A stretch of DNA of 64,000 nt, taken from Bombiscardovia asteroides_K. Its GTDB lineage: Bacteria; Actinomycetota; Actinomycetes; Actinomycetales; Bifidobacteriaceae. Location of the stretch: contig NZ_CP181447.1 of assembly GCF_048001765.1 (NCBI RefSeq), positions 1,488,001-1,552,000 of the forward strand. The letters run 5' to 3'. The position numbers and the translations under genes are program-made. Below the pieces are notes generated by a model, which did no database searches, was not told the origin of the DNA, and saw only the letters and a program-made list of their open reading frames with translations. Below, piece after piece: positions 14,964-23,726 of the stretch (position 1 is its first letter; every line of letters starts with the position of its first letter).

Positions 14964-15872
14964 ATGAGCAACAATCGAAACGAACGTGCAAATAAGAACC
15001 AAGGCAGGCATGAGGAATCGCGGGTGCCCGATAACCAGCAAAAGAGGTACGAAGGCAATTCCTCGCAGAGCAACGACACCCGGGAAAGTTCCCAACAATC
15101 AACAATGAACGACAAGAATCGCATGCCGAAACCTGTGGAGAATGCGAACAGCGGAAAAGAAAGCAAAGCAGAAAATGCTTCCAAGCCCAAGCCTGCATCA
15201 GGACAAACAGGCGAGAAGGAAGGCAGGGATCCATCCAGCAAGAACGCTGACCATAGCAGACCTGAAATGCAAAATAAGCAGGAACAGGCTCTACCCGCCA
15301 GCAATGGAAAAGCCGGCCATCCGGACAAAGAGCATGGCCCCTCCCCTGACGACAAGCCGAATCAACCCAGTAAGCCTGTCAACAAGCCATCTCAGCCGAC
15401 GAGCGCTGCCAGCTTACCTAAACCGCGCAAGGCGAAAAACCATGATTCCTTCTATCTGGGCCTGGCCTCGGCAGTCCTGGTCGCAGCTCTGGGCCTCAGC
15501 CTGAGCACCATGCCGATCTTCTTCTCCCTGCCTCTTGCCGCTGTCCTCTTTGGAATCGGCATCTGGCTCCTCTCCTATGCCAGCTTCAAGTCTCCAGGCA
15601 AACCAGAAGGAGAGGGAACGGAGACGGACAGGCACACCAGGACGGTAGTTGTGGCAACGGTCCTTCTGGTTCTGCAGACCTTCATCATGGATGTATTCAT
15701 CTTCACCCGCATGGGAACAGTCGGCAAACATCAGAACGCCATCGTCATAGCCTGGATCGTCGCCAGCATGATCGAGACCCTGGCTGCCTTCGCCCTTATC
15801 TACCATCACAATCCACTGCAGTCCAAGCCAAAGGACCCTGCGGCGAATGATCAACACGAAGGAAAGGAATAA
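14964..15872 (+). CDS. Membrane protein with long disordered N-terminal tail
   Basis: A 302-residue protein starting at ATG 14964 with GGAGG 5 bases upstream. Residues 1-165 are low-complexity and highly polar (Asn, Lys, Ser, Pro, Glu, Gln), typical of a disordered cytosolic tail. Residues about 170-290 contain four hydrophobic helices (FYLGLASAVLVAALGLSL; FSLPLAAVLFGIGIWLLSY; VVVATVLLVLQTFIMDVFI; AIVIAWIVASMIETLAAFAL). This layout recurs in actinobacterial DUF4190/TM2-like or septum-associated proteins, but no specific family is recognised. Confidence 0.7.
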   Translation: MSNNRNERANKNQGRHEESRVPDNQQKRYEGNSSQSNDTRESSQQSTMNDKNRMPKPVENANSGKESKAENASKPKPASGQTGEKEGRDPSSKNADHSRPEMQNKQEQALPASNGKAGHPDKEHGPSPDDKPNQPSKPVNKPSQPTSAASLPKPRKAKNHDSFYLGLASAVLVAALGLSLSTMPIFFSLPLAAVLFGIGIWLLSYASFKSPGKPEGEGTETDRHTRTVVVATVLLVLQTFIMDVFIFTRMGTVGKHQNAIVIAWIVASMIETLAAFALIYHHNPLQSKPKDPAANDQHEGKE

Positions 15873-16364
15873 GGCACTGCGGCGAGCATGGATCTGAAAC
15901 GGCACAGAAGACCAGAAAGGCCGAATGACCGGCCGTGGATGTGAAATTGCCACAACGTTCTGTTCGTCAAGGCCTTCCGCCTCAGGGTGCCACTCATCAT
16001 TTTTAAAGATGCGTGGCACCCCTGCATGATCATGTCCCTCTGCTGCAGCTTGACACCGACCGCGATGCCATTAACCATGCCAACCGGCCTACAAAAAAAT
16101 CCGGCATGAAAACCGCAAAACCACTCTTCAGACAATCCATGAGCTGCATGGTCTCAACTAGGCGAGCATGGCTTTTTACTTTTTCTATTTTTCATCCGCT
16201 TTAGCAAGACACCTTACAAGGTACCTTGAACTTGGTTTCTCCCCGGCTGATACTTATAAAACACATTCGCATAACAGTTATGTTGACCTCCCAGTAGCAA
16301 CAATCAGCCACTAGAATCATTGATGAAATTACTTACACACAGTTGTGCTTGGAAAAGGAAAGAC
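15873..16364. other. Long intergenic region upstream of pntAA
   Basis: No convincing gene is seen in 492 bases. A leftward frame from 16135 to 15851 is open but lacks a ribosome site and any recognisable motif. The right half is AT-rich and probably holds the transhydrogenase promoter (TTGAAC at 16226-16231 and a TACTTATAAA stretch at 16251-16260), together with the palindrome at 16217-16228. Confidence 0.45.
16217..16228. promoter_or_regulatory. Perfect palindrome upstream of the transhydrogenase operon
   Basis: CAAGGTACCTTG is a perfect 12-base palindrome overlapping a possible -35 element (TTGAAC at 16226) about 140 bases upstream of pntAA. It may be an operator controlling the pnt operon; chance cannot be excluded for 12 bases. 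Confidence 0.35.
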
Positions 16365-17555
16365 ATGAGTGGACCAGAACAACCTCACGTAACCTTCGGG
16401 GTCCTCAAGGAAACAGACGAGGAGGAGTCGCGCGTGGCTCTGACCCCTGACATCGTGACCCGGCTGACCAGGCAAGATATTACCTGCCTACTGGAGTCCG
16501 GGGCCGGGGCTCAAGCCGGCTTCCGGGATGAGGACTACCAGCAGACGGGAGCCACAGTCACCGACAGGGATACCGTCCTATCCAAATCACAGGTCCTGGG
16601 GTTTGTCAACAGACCGGTTGGCTCCTTGCTGAAGCGGATTCCAGCCGGAACATGGATCATCGGCATGTTGGGGTCTTTGACCGACAGCGACTACATCAAG
16701 TGCTTGGAGGCGGCCGGGCTTACAGGAATCGCTATGGAGCGCCTCCCCCGACAGCTCAGCTCCGCCCAGTCCATGGATGAGCTGACCTCGCAGAACTCGG
16801 TCATGGGATACAAGGCGGCACTGGTGGCTGCCGATGCCTATGGATCCTTCTTCCCCATGATGACCACTGCAGCAGGAACCATCCGACCAGCCAAGGTCCT
16901 GGTCCTGGGTGCGGGGATTGCAGGCTTGCAGGCCATCGGGACCGCAAAACGTCTGGGAGCCGTGGTCACCGCCTATGATGTCAGACCCGCTTCCAGGCAG
17001 GAGGTGGAATCCTTGGGAGCCAAGTTCCTCGACCTGGGACTGGACTTCTCCAAGGGACAGGGCCAGGGCGGCTATGCGCGGCAACTGACCGATCAGGAGC
17101 AGTCCCAGCAGCAGGCTGCGGTGGATGCCAAAGCGGCCGGCTTCGATGTGGTCATCACCACAGCCAAGGTTCCGGGTGGAAAGCCCCCTCGCCTCCTGAG
17201 CGCCAAGGGTGTGGCCAACCTGCATCCCGGAGCCGTGGTCGTGGATTGCGCTGCCAGCGACCTGGGCGGCAATGTCGAGGGTTCACAGGTGGGGACCAGG
17301 ACCACCGACAAGGGTGTCATCATGATCGGAGCACCATACCTGGCCAGCGGCGTAGCCACGACGGCTTCCAACCTTCTGTCCAGAAATGTAGCGGACGTGC
17401 TGGTGCACTTCCTTCGCGATGGCGCGCTCAGCATCAAAGCGGACGACGAGATCGATCAAGCACTGGTTGTAACTGGAGCAGCCGAATCCGGCACACATGG
17501 GAGCACGGATGTTCCAGATGCCGAAGAGACCGGGGAGAAAGGTCAGGAGCAATGA
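16365..17555 (+). CDS. pntAA: NAD(P) transhydrogenase, NAD(H)-binding subunit (domain I)
   Basis: A 396-residue protein starting at ATG 16365 behind AAGGAAAGAC. The first half matches alanine-dehydrogenase/PntA N-terminal domain (VTFGVLKETDEEESRVALTPD); the second has the NAD Rossmann loop VLVLGAGIAGLQAIGTAKRLGA (Gly-rich, near residue 186) and the mobile-loop region QLTDQEQ. It lacks the membrane helices that follow in the E. coli single-chain alpha subunit; these are in the next gene, as in Rhodospirillum and many Actinobacteria. The enzyme uses the proton gradient to reduce NADP with NADH. The stop overlaps the next start as ATGA. Confidence 0.93.
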   Translation: MSGPEQPHVTFGVLKETDEEESRVALTPDIVTRLTRQDITCLLESGAGAQAGFRDEDYQQTGATVTDRDTVLSKSQVLGFVNRPVGSLLKRIPAGTWIIGMLGSLTDSDYIKCLEAAGLTGIAMERLPRQLSSAQSMDELTSQNSVMGYKAALVAADAYGSFFPMMTTAAGTIRPAKVLVLGAGIAGLQAIGTAKRLGAVVTAYDVRPASRQEVESLGAKFLDLGLDFSKGQGQGGYARQLTDQEQSQQQAAVDAKAAGFDVVITTAKVPGGKPPRLLSAKGVANLHPGAVVVDCAASDLGGNVEGSQVGTRTTDKGVIMIGAPYLASGVATTASNLLSRNVADVLVHFLRDGALSIKADDEIDQALVVTGAAESGTHGSTDVPDAEETGEKGQEQ

Positions 17556-17920
17556 ATTCTTTGGTCATAGCAATTACGCTTTTCATTCTGGCCCTGCTGA
17601 TCGGCGTGGAGGTGATTGGCAAGGTTCCGGCCACGCTTCACACACCGCTCATGTCGGGTGCCAACTCCATTCATGGCATTGTGATCGTCGGGGTGGTCAT
17701 CATCGCGGCGGAGGCTCACTCCCCTCTTTCCTACGTACTTATATTCCTGGCTGCCGTCCTTGGCGCCATGAACGTGGTGGGCGGCTACGTGGTGACCGAC
17801 AGGATGCTGGAAATGTTCAAGTCCTCAAAACCCGATAAGGGGAAGGATAAGGCCAGCCAGGACGAACAGGCTTCGTCCGTCACGACTCAGACCGCCAAGA
17901 ACGAGGGAGCCGACAAGTGA
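17552..17920 (+). CDS. pntAB: NAD(P) transhydrogenase alpha-2 membrane subunit
   Basis: A 122-residue protein starting at ATG 17552 (MNSLVIAITLFILALLIGVEV). Three hydrophobic helices (residues 2-17, 39-56, 60-82) and the motif GKVPATLHTPLMSGANSIHG are diagnostic of the PntA domain II part that forms the proton channel with PntB. The C-terminal tail (residues 90-122) is charged and low-complexity (KPDKGKDKASQDEQ), longer than usual. The gene overlaps both pnt neighbours (ATGA and GTGA), giving strict coupling of three subunits. It acts in the cytoplasmic membrane. Confidence 0.93.
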   Translation: MNSLVIAITLFILALLIGVEVIGKVPATLHTPLMSGANSIHGIVIVGVVIIAAEAHSPLSYVLIFLAAVLGAMNVVGGYVVTDRMLEMFKSSKPDKGKDKASQDEQASSVTTQTAKNEGADK

Positions 17921-19326
17921 ATACCCTCGACATCATCACCTGGTTCGTCTACCTCCTTTCCTCGGTCATGTTCGTCATGGGCCTGCACTACATGAATTCC
18001 CCCAAGACGGCCCGTACAGGCAATCGGATTTCAGCAGCAGGCATGGTCATCGCCGTGGCCATGGCCTTCATCCACCTGTTCGCCACCGGTTTCACCTCCT
18101 CCCTGGCCATCGTTCTGCTCGTGCTCGGCATTCTGATCGGATCTGCAGCAGGGGTCTACTCAGCCAAAAAGGTCAAAATGACGGACATGCCTCAGCTGGT
18201 TTCCGTCTTCAACACGGTCGGCGGCGGCGCTGCAGCCCTGGTCGCCCTAAACGACATATTGACTTCAGAGGGCACACCGACTCTGGTAGTGCTGATCACC
18301 GCCGGCCTGGGCGTAGTCATCGGTTCCATCACCTTCACCGGCTCCCTGATAGCTGCCGGCAAGCTCCAGGGCATCAGCCTGATCAAAAACCTGAAGCTGC
18401 CAGCAAAGGCTGTCTGGAATGTGCTTTTCGCCCTGTTGACGGTCCTCTGCCTGGTCATGCTCTGCCTGAATCCTGTCAATCGGACCCTGTGGGCCATCCT
18501 CACAGCCATCTTCGCCCTATGCTACGGACTGGTTTTCGTCATCCCCATCGGCGGCGCCGACATGCCAGTGGTCATCTCTGTTTTGAACGCCTGCACGGGC
18601 ACAGCTGTAGCCATGAACGGCCTGGCCATTGACAATGTGGCTCTGATTGTGGCAGGCGCTTTGGTCGGCGCAGCAGGTGCCACCCTATCCGTCCTGATGG
18701 CCCAAGCCATGAACAGGCCGCTCCTGAGCGTCCTGGCAGGAGGATTCGGGAGCTCCTCGACCAGTGCCGCCCTTGATCCGACCGCCCAAGGAACCATGAG
18801 GGAGACCACACCCGACGATGTGGCCGTTCAGCTGGTCTATGCCGACAAGGTCATCTTCGTCCCCGGCTTTGGTCTGGCTCAGGCCCAAGCCCAACGCGAA
18901 CTGGCCGACCTAGGCGAACTGCTCAAGGGCCGTGGCGTGGATGTATCCTATGCCATCCATCCGGTGGCCGGCCGTATGCCCGGACACATGAACGTCCTCC
19001 TGGCCGAGGCCAACGTTCCCTATGAGGAATTGATCGACCTTGATGACATCAACCCCCAATTCCCATCAGCCAACGTCGCCTTGGTGGTCGGCGCCAATGA
19101 CGTGACCAACCCGGCAGCCCGCCGACCGGGGACCGCAGTCTCCGGCATGCCCATCCTGGACGTTGACAAGGCCCAGCATGTCGTCGTCCTCAAGCGAGGC
19201 AGAGGTAAGGGGTATGCCGGCATCGAGAACGAGCTCTACTTCAATCCAAACACGCAGATGCTCTTCAACGACGCCAAGGTCAGCCTGCAAGCGATCATTG
19301 CATCCGTCAAGGAACTCATCGCCTGA
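17917..19326 (+). CDS. pntB: NAD(P) transhydrogenase subunit beta
   Basis: A 469-residue protein with a GTG start overlapping the preceding stop. Residues 1-260 hold eight or nine membrane helices (domain II); residues about 290-469 are the NADP(H)-binding domain III, with KVIFVPGFGLAQAQAQRELADL (the inverted Rossmann Gly loop), YAIHPVAGRMPGHMNVLLAEANVPYEELIDLDDIN and VGANDVTNPAARRPGTAVSGMP, all strongly conserved. Length is normal. Together with the two upstream genes it forms a complete proton-translocating transhydrogenase. This is uncommon in gut bifidobacteria and fits a lineage with respiratory traits. Confidence 0.95.
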   Translation: MNTLDIITWFVYLLSSVMFVMGLHYMNSPKTARTGNRISAAGMVIAVAMAFIHLFATGFTSSLAIVLLVLGILIGSAAGVYSAKKVKMTDMPQLVSVFNTVGGGAAALVALNDILTSEGTPTLVVLITAGLGVVIGSITFTGSLIAAGKLQGISLIKNLKLPAKAVWNVLFALLTVLCLVMLCLNPVNRTLWAILTAIFALCYGLVFVIPIGGADMPVVISVLNACTGTAVAMNGLAIDNVALIVAGALVGAAGATLSVLMAQAMNRPLLSVLAGGFGSSSTSAALDPTAQGTMRETTPDDVAVQLVYADKVIFVPGFGLAQAQAQRELADLGELLKGRGVDVSYAIHPVAGRMPGHMNVLLAEANVPYEELIDLDDINPQFPSANVALVVGANDVTNPAARRPGTAVSGMPILDVDKAQHVVVLKRGRGKGYAGIENELYFNPNTQMLFNDAKVSLQAIIASVKELIA

Positions 19327-19428
19327 GTATCTGATGGGCGACACGTCGCATATGCTGTAGTGAGAACCATGGCTCCGGATCGGCTTGGCTGGTCCGGAGC
19401 CAATCATCCTCGAACAGGAAGGACCCGC

Positions 19429-20454
19429 ATGCTGTCATTCGTCAACGACTATTCCGAGGGCGCCCATCCCGAGGTCTTGCAACGGCTGATTGATACCAAC
19501 ATGGAGCACCTTCCCGGCTACGGCAAGGATCGGTACTGCCTCTCCGCCGCTCAGAAGATCGCCCAAGCCTGTGGCTGCCCGCAAGCGCAGGTGTATTTCC
19601 TGACCGGTGGAACCCAGACCAACCAGGTCGTCACCTCCTGCCTACTGAAGTCCTATCAGGGAGTGGTCGCCGCGGACACGGGCCACGTCAACGTCCACGA
19701 GGCTGGAGCCATTGAAGCTGTTGGCCACAAGGTCCTGGCCATTCCCGGCGAACAGGGCAAGATTCGCGCAGAGGATCTCAACGCTTTTCTGGAAGGCTTC
19801 TATGCAGACGGAAACCATGAGCAAATGGTTTTCCCCGGCATGGTCTACATTTCCCACCCCACTGAGTATGGAACCCTCTACACCAGCCAGGAGTTGGAGG
19901 ATCTCTCGCAAATCTGTCGAGAGCACAAGATTCCGCTATACCTGGACGGGGCCAGGCTGGGATACGGGTTGGTTGCCCCCGGAACCGACGTCGACCTGAC
20001 GGACATAGCCCGTCTCTGCGACGTCTTCTACATCGGCGGGACCAAGGTCGGAGCACTCTGTGGCGAAGCGGTGGTCTTCCCCAGGGGGAATGCCCCCGAA
20101 CATTTCAACACCATGATCAAAAGGAGGGGTGCACTCCTGGCCAAGGGAAGGCTCCTGGGGGTGCAGTTCGATGCCCTCTTTACCGACGACCTCTACTCAC
20201 GAATCAGCCGCAACGCCATACAGACGGCAGCGATGATCAAGAAGGCCCTGCGCGAGAAGGGATATCAGATCGTCATGGACTCCCCCACCAATCAGACCTT
20301 CGTCCGCTTGGACAATGAGCGCATGGAGGAGCTGTCCAAACAGGTCGCCTTCGATTTCTGGGAACGCAGCGATGCCACCCACACGGTGATCCGGCTGGCC
20401 ACCTCCTGGGCGACGACAGTCGAAGACACCCAGGCTCTGATCAATCTGCTGTAA
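19429..20454 (+). CDS. ltaE: Low-specificity L-threonine aldolase (PLP, beta-eliminating lyase family)
   Basis: A 341-residue fold-type I PLP enzyme starting at ATG 19429 behind AGGAAGGA; the frame extends to 19360 without a ribosome site. Key features: FVNDYSEGAHPEVLQRL at the N-terminus, PLP phosphate loop LTGGTQTNQ, PLP-binding Asp in LYLDGARLGYGL, and the Schiff-base Lys in YIGGTKVGAL. It cleaves L-threonine or allo-threonine to glycine and acetaldehyde. A zinc alcohol dehydrogenase follows, which could reduce the acetaldehyde, although a terminator separates the two genes. Confidence 0.85.
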   Translation: MLSFVNDYSEGAHPEVLQRLIDTNMEHLPGYGKDRYCLSAAQKIAQACGCPQAQVYFLTGGTQTNQVVTSCLLKSYQGVVAADTGHVNVHEAGAIEAVGHKVLAIPGEQGKIRAEDLNAFLEGFYADGNHEQMVFPGMVYISHPTEYGTLYTSQELEDLSQICREHKIPLYLDGARLGYGLVAPGTDVDLTDIARLCDVFYIGGTKVGALCGEAVVFPRGNAPEHFNTMIKRRGALLAKGRLLGVQFDALFTDDLYSRISRNAIQTAAMIKKALREKGYQIVMDSPTNQTFVRLDNERMEELSKQVAFDFWERSDATHTVIRLATSWATTVEDTQALINLL

Positions 20455-20497
20455 AAGCCGCTCAAGCTAAACCCAGGCAAACCAAGGTCATCTTGCC

Positions 20498-20533
20498 ACC
20501 CCTCCCACTGCTGGTCATCCTGAGGGGAGGGGT
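20498..20533 (+). terminator. Rho-independent-like terminator after threonine aldolase
   Basis: ACCCCTCCC (20498-20506) and GGGAGGGGT (20525-20533) are perfect 9-base arms with an 18-base loop, followed by ATTCGTAT rather than a clean U-run. It lies 44 bases after the aldolase stop. Confidence 0.6.
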
Positions 20534-20722
20534 ATTCGTATATATACGAGAATTTTTCATCCGTCCCGTAAACACGGCCAATCCCACATTGTTGGACATA
20601 TCACACTCGTTCGGGTGAGTGCGAAGTTGGTCTTCAGTAAGATTTTTATTGCAACGATGCTGATGCACACACCTCCGCTCTGAGCATAGGGGCGGAAATG
20701 CTTCAACGATGAAAGGAAACTT

Positions 20723-21772
20723 ATGAAAGCCGTTGTTTTCGAAGAATTCAACACCTTCCCCACCCTCAAGGAAGTGCCGGAACCGACTCCCGGGAGCGGC
20801 GAGGTTCTGCTCAAGGTGGCTGGGGCAGGTTGCTGCCATTCAGACGTCTCAGTCTTCCATGACTACACCCCCGAAACCGGCAGCCACACCAAGCCGCCGT
20901 TCATTCTGGGGCATGAGACCACCGGCTGGGTCGAAGAGGTAGGACCCGATGTCACAGGCTTCAAGAAGGGCGATGCCTACATCGTCTATGGGCCCACCGG
21001 ATGCGGCCACTGCCCTCACTGCGTAGCGGGACAGGAGAACTACTGCTCCAGCGCCGCGACCAATAAGTCACTGGCCCTGGGACTGGGACGCGACGGCGGC
21101 ATGGCCGAATACATGACCGTCCCGGCCCGCAACCTGGTGCCTTTGGGAGATGCGGATCCAATCGGCGCAGCACCCCTGGCTGACGCTGCCCTGACTCCTT
21201 ACCACGCCATCCGGGCTGCCATGCCTCACCTCAATGGTGGCGGAAAGTATGCTCTGGTCATTGGCCTCGGCGGACTGGGCCAGATTGCCATTCAGATTCT
21301 TCACGCACTGACCGGCGCCACGGTGATCGCCACAGACACCAAGCCTGAGGCCCTGGCCAAGGCTGAAGCCAAGGGTGCCATCCCTGTGGTCAGCGACGAG
21401 CACCAGGTGGAGAACATCAGGAAGATCACCCATGGCGAGGGCGTGGATGCTGCCTTCGATTTCGTGGGTGTGGCCCCGACCATCGCTGCCGCACAGGCTT
21501 CGGGCGGCCCGGGATCCCGGGTGACCGTGGTCGGCATCGCCGGCGGCAAGGCGGAGTACGACTGGTACTCCAAGCCCTGGGAGCAGGAGCTGCTTGGCGT
21601 TTACTGGGGCTCCATCCCTGAGCTCTACGATGTGGCCAACATGTATCGCAACGGCCAGATCGAGACCGAGATCGAAACCTACTCGCTGGACAATGCCCTG
21701 GATGCCTACCACAAGCTGGTCGACAACAAGCTCTCGGCCAGAGCGGTTATAGTCCCCCACGCCAAGGCTTGA
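20723..21772 (+). CDS. Zinc-dependent alcohol dehydrogenase (MDR family)
   Basis: A 349-residue medium-chain dehydrogenase with GAAAGGAAAC before ATG 20723. Catalytic zinc ligands are Cys in GAGCCHSDVS and His-Glu in LGHETTGWVEEVG. The structural zinc loop has four Cys (TGCGHCPHCVAGQENYC). The cofactor fold shows ALVIGLGGLGQIAIQIL and an Asp in VIATDTKP, favouring NAD. It oxidises primary alcohols or reduces aldehydes in the cytosol. The 268-base upstream gap has an AT-rich core and a short dyad CACTC/GAGTG (20604-20621) that may be regulatory. Confidence 0.9.
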   Translation: MKAVVFEEFNTFPTLKEVPEPTPGSGEVLLKVAGAGCCHSDVSVFHDYTPETGSHTKPPFILGHETTGWVEEVGPDVTGFKKGDAYIVYGPTGCGHCPHCVAGQENYCSSAATNKSLALGLGRDGGMAEYMTVPARNLVPLGDADPIGAAPLADAALTPYHAIRAAMPHLNGGGKYALVIGLGGLGQIAIQILHALTGATVIATDTKPEALAKAEAKGAIPVVSDEHQVENIRKITHGEGVDAAFDFVGVAPTIAAAQASGGPGSRVTVVGIAGGKAEYDWYSKPWEQELLGVYWGSIPELYDVANMYRNGQIETEIETYSLDNALDAYHKLVDNKLSARAVIVPHAKA

Positions 21773-21780
21773 TTTTCCCT

Positions 21781-21885
21781 TGTGCGTAGGCGGAGAAACG
21801 GCTTATCTGCCAGTCGGATTCAAGCACGATCAGATTCAAGAAATCTCAGACTCATGCGCTGACCCCATTTTTCCACCTACGCACA
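21781..21885. repeat. 105-base segment bounded by 20-base inverted repeats
   Basis: TGTGCGTAGG at 21781-21790 and its exact complement CCTACGCACA at 21876-21885 bound a 105-base segment. Extending inward to 20 bases, 17 of 20 positions match (21781-21800 against 21866-21885). It lies between the convergent alcohol dehydrogenase and histidine kinase genes and begins 8 bases after the dehydrogenase stop. It may be a very long bidirectional terminator stem or a small MITE-like insertion; there is no coding capacity and no obvious target duplication. Confidence 0.55.
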
Positions 21886-21950
21886 CTCGGTGGCCTGTCA
21901 CGATCTTGTCATAGAGGACGCGACAGGTCACAGCACCTCTCCAAGGGGTC

Positions 21951-22871
21951 TTAAACCCGAACGAGATACAGCTCTCTCGATCGCGGGGCATCGCTCAGCA
22001 GCAAGTGGACGAGGAAAATACCGTTGGCGGATTCCAGCCGCATGGAGCCGCCCAGCGAATCCACCAGGGAATCGACAATACTGAGACCCAGGCCTGTGCT
22101 TCTGATCTTGGTCCGTGATTGGTCATCGGTCTGGAACCGTTCCATGAGCCTGTCCACATCGACTGCTTCGCCCGTAGTTTTGTTGCCGAAGACCAAATGA
22201 ATTCGTCCATCTTCACTCTTGTGCAGGTCCACCCAGGCTGATTCCTCCGCATACTTGAGCCAGTTGCCAATCAGGTTCTGAATTATTCGACTCATCATGA
22301 TCTGATCCGTCGTAATTTCCACACCAGTTTGAATTCTGGGCTCCACCGTGACGGACCGCGCGGTCAGAGAATCGAAGGCATTGAAGAGCTCCTGCTGAAC
22401 CAATGCCGATAGGTTCACCCTGGTCAGATCCAGGCTCACGCTCTTCTCCTGTATCAGATTGAAATCCATCAGGTAATGCAGATAGTGATCCACCGATTGC
22501 AGGTTGTTGAGGATCTTACCCAATTGCTCCTGATCAGCCGATCCCTCCTTGAGCAGCTGGGCGTATCCCCTGGCCACGGTCAGCGGGGTCTTGATGTCAT
22601 GGGTTAGGTTGGTCAGCATCTGCCGGACTTGCTTGTTCTGCTCAGCCTGGGTGATCTGCAGCCGTCTGGTCTTGTTCAGAACGGCGTTGATCCTATCCGC
22701 CAGAGTGCGGATGAGCCCGATATTGGACCCAGTGGTTACCAAGGCATTAGTGTCGGCATGGTTGATGAAGTCCAGATCATCACTGATCCGTTTGAGGTCG
22801 GTAATCAGCATTATCAGGCCAATCGCCAGGGCGAGGGCGACAAGACCCAAAACAAGTGCGGCCACCTTCAC
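21951..22871 (-). CDS. Sensor histidine kinase, intramembrane-sensing type
   Basis: A 306-residue kinase with one N-terminal hydrophobic region (ALVLGLVALALAIGLIMLI) and no extracellular domain. The H-box is NLTHDIKTPLTVARGYAQLL (phospho-His near residue 91), the N-box QNLIGNWLKYA, and the G-box TGLGLSIVDSLV. The layout resembles kinases that partner peptide-antibiotic ABC transporters in Firmicutes and Actinobacteria. It is encoded 49 bases after the response regulator, and a divergent ABC exporter lies beyond, so the set probably detects and resists antimicrobial peptides; the trigger is unknown. Confidence 0.9.
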   Translation of the reverse strand: MKVAALVLGLVALALAIGLIMLITDLKRISDDLDFINHADTNALVTTGSNIGLIRTLADRINAVLNKTRRLQITQAEQNKQVRQMLTNLTHDIKTPLTVARGYAQLLKEGSADQEQLGKILNNLQSVDHYLHYLMDFNLIQEKSVSLDLTRVNLSALVQQELFNAFDSLTARSVTVEPRIQTGVEITTDQIMMSRIIQNLIGNWLKYAEESAWVDLHKSEDGRIHLVFGNKTTGEAVDVDRLMERFQTDDQSRTKIRSTGLGLSIVDSLVDSLGGSMRLESANGIFLVHLLLSDAPRSRELYLVRV

Positions 22872-22920
22872 GAATTCACCTCCGACGACCCTTATTCATC
22901 GTTCTTTCTTCCATCCGAAT

Positions 22921-23613
22921 TCAGACCAGGCGAACGCCGATGCCCCAGACCGACACGATGTAGCGCTGACTGCCGGCGTATCTGTTCAGACTGGTCCGCA
23001 AGGTGCTCAGGTGCACATTGAGAGTATTCTCGGCATTGATGTATGGCTGGTTCCAAACCTGCCGATAGAGATCCTCCTTCTCGAAGACCCGATGTGGATG
23101 GTCCATCAGAAGCTCAAGGATGGCGAATTCCTTGCATGCCAGTTCGACCCTGTGCCCATCAACGCTGACCGTGTGCTCCATCCGGTCCAGCTCGATCCCC
23201 TGAAAACAAATCTTGGCGTCGGATTCACCTGCTGCATCCGCATCGGCTTTCAGTGCCCCGGATTGGCGCAGCTGGACCTGGACACGAGCGCGGAGCTCGT
23301 CAATGTCGAAAGGCTTGGTCACATAATCATTGGCGCCCTGCTCCAGGAGGCTGACGGTTCTGGTCTTATCCTGAATGGCCGTGAGGATGATGACCGGCAC
23401 CGACGAGATACGCCGGATGGCCTTGAGGACGCTGTCCCCGGTGACTACAGGGAGCATCAGATCCAGAAGGATCAGGTCGGGTTCCTCCTGCTGAAAGCGG
23501 GCCAAGGCCTGGGCGCCCGTCGTCGCCTGGATAATCCTGTAGGTCTCGCCCAGCACATCCTTGAGCAGGGACTGGATGTCCTCCTGATCCTCCACGACCA
23601 GAATCGTCGGCAT
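22921..23613 (-). CDS. OmpR/PhoB-family response regulator
   Basis: A 230-residue regulator. The receiver domain (1-118) shows acidic pair ED, phospho-acceptor Asp in LILLDLMLPVVTGD, Thr in IILTAIQ and Lys in YVTKPFDIDEL. The winged-helix output domain (about 135-230) ends with TLNVHLSTLRTSLNR and the wing GSQRYIVSVWGIGVRLV. AGGAAGACAGT lies upstream of the ATG. It is the first gene of the two-component operon and divergent from the ABC exporter genes, whose promoter it probably activates through the repeats at 23688-23726. Confidence 0.93.
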   Translation of the reverse strand: MPTILVVEDQEDIQSLLKDVLGETYRIIQATTGAQALARFQQEEPDLILLDLMLPVVTGDSVLKAIRRISSVPVIILTAIQDKTRTVSLLEQGANDYVTKPFDIDELRARVQVQLRQSGALKADADAAGESDAKICFQGIELDRMEHTVSVDGHRVELACKEFAILELLMDHPHRVFEKEDLYRQVWNQPYINAENTLNVHLSTLRTSLNRYAGSQRYIVSVWGIGVRLV

Positions 23614-23687
23614 ACTGTCTTCCTTTCGCAGGTCACTCTCATGTTACTGAAGCCACCTAACGAGGCCGGTCTCGCCCAAGCGGATTT

Positions 23688-23726
23688 ATGCAATTCTTAA
23701 TGATTTCTTAGCCATGCAATTAAGAA
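23688..23726. promoter_or_regulatory. Repeats in promoter between regulator and ABC exporter
   Basis: Direct repeats ATGCAATT at 23688-23695 and 23714-23721 are 26 bases apart, and TTCTTAAT (23694-23701) pairs perfectly with ATTAAGAA (23719-23726). They lie in the 157-base divergent gap, about 45 bases before the ABC ATPase start. OmpR-family regulators bind such tandem sites, so this is the likely box for the adjacent response regulator. Confidence 0.55.

Noticed and set aside
15851..16135. 94-codon leftward frame in the gap before pntAA
   Set aside because: It overlaps the end of the preceding gene, has no ribosome site and shows no motif I recognise.
20590..20621. Rex-type redox operator before the alcohol dehydrogenase
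   Set aside because: TTGTTGGACATATCACA resembles the Rex box only in part; the right half lacks the final AA and the left half lacks GA. Kept only as an unspecific dyad in the gene entry.
22549..23700. 383-codon rightward frame opposite the two-component genes
   Set aside because: Both the kinase and the response regulator are intact on the other strand with all signature motifs, so this is a high-GC shadow frame.
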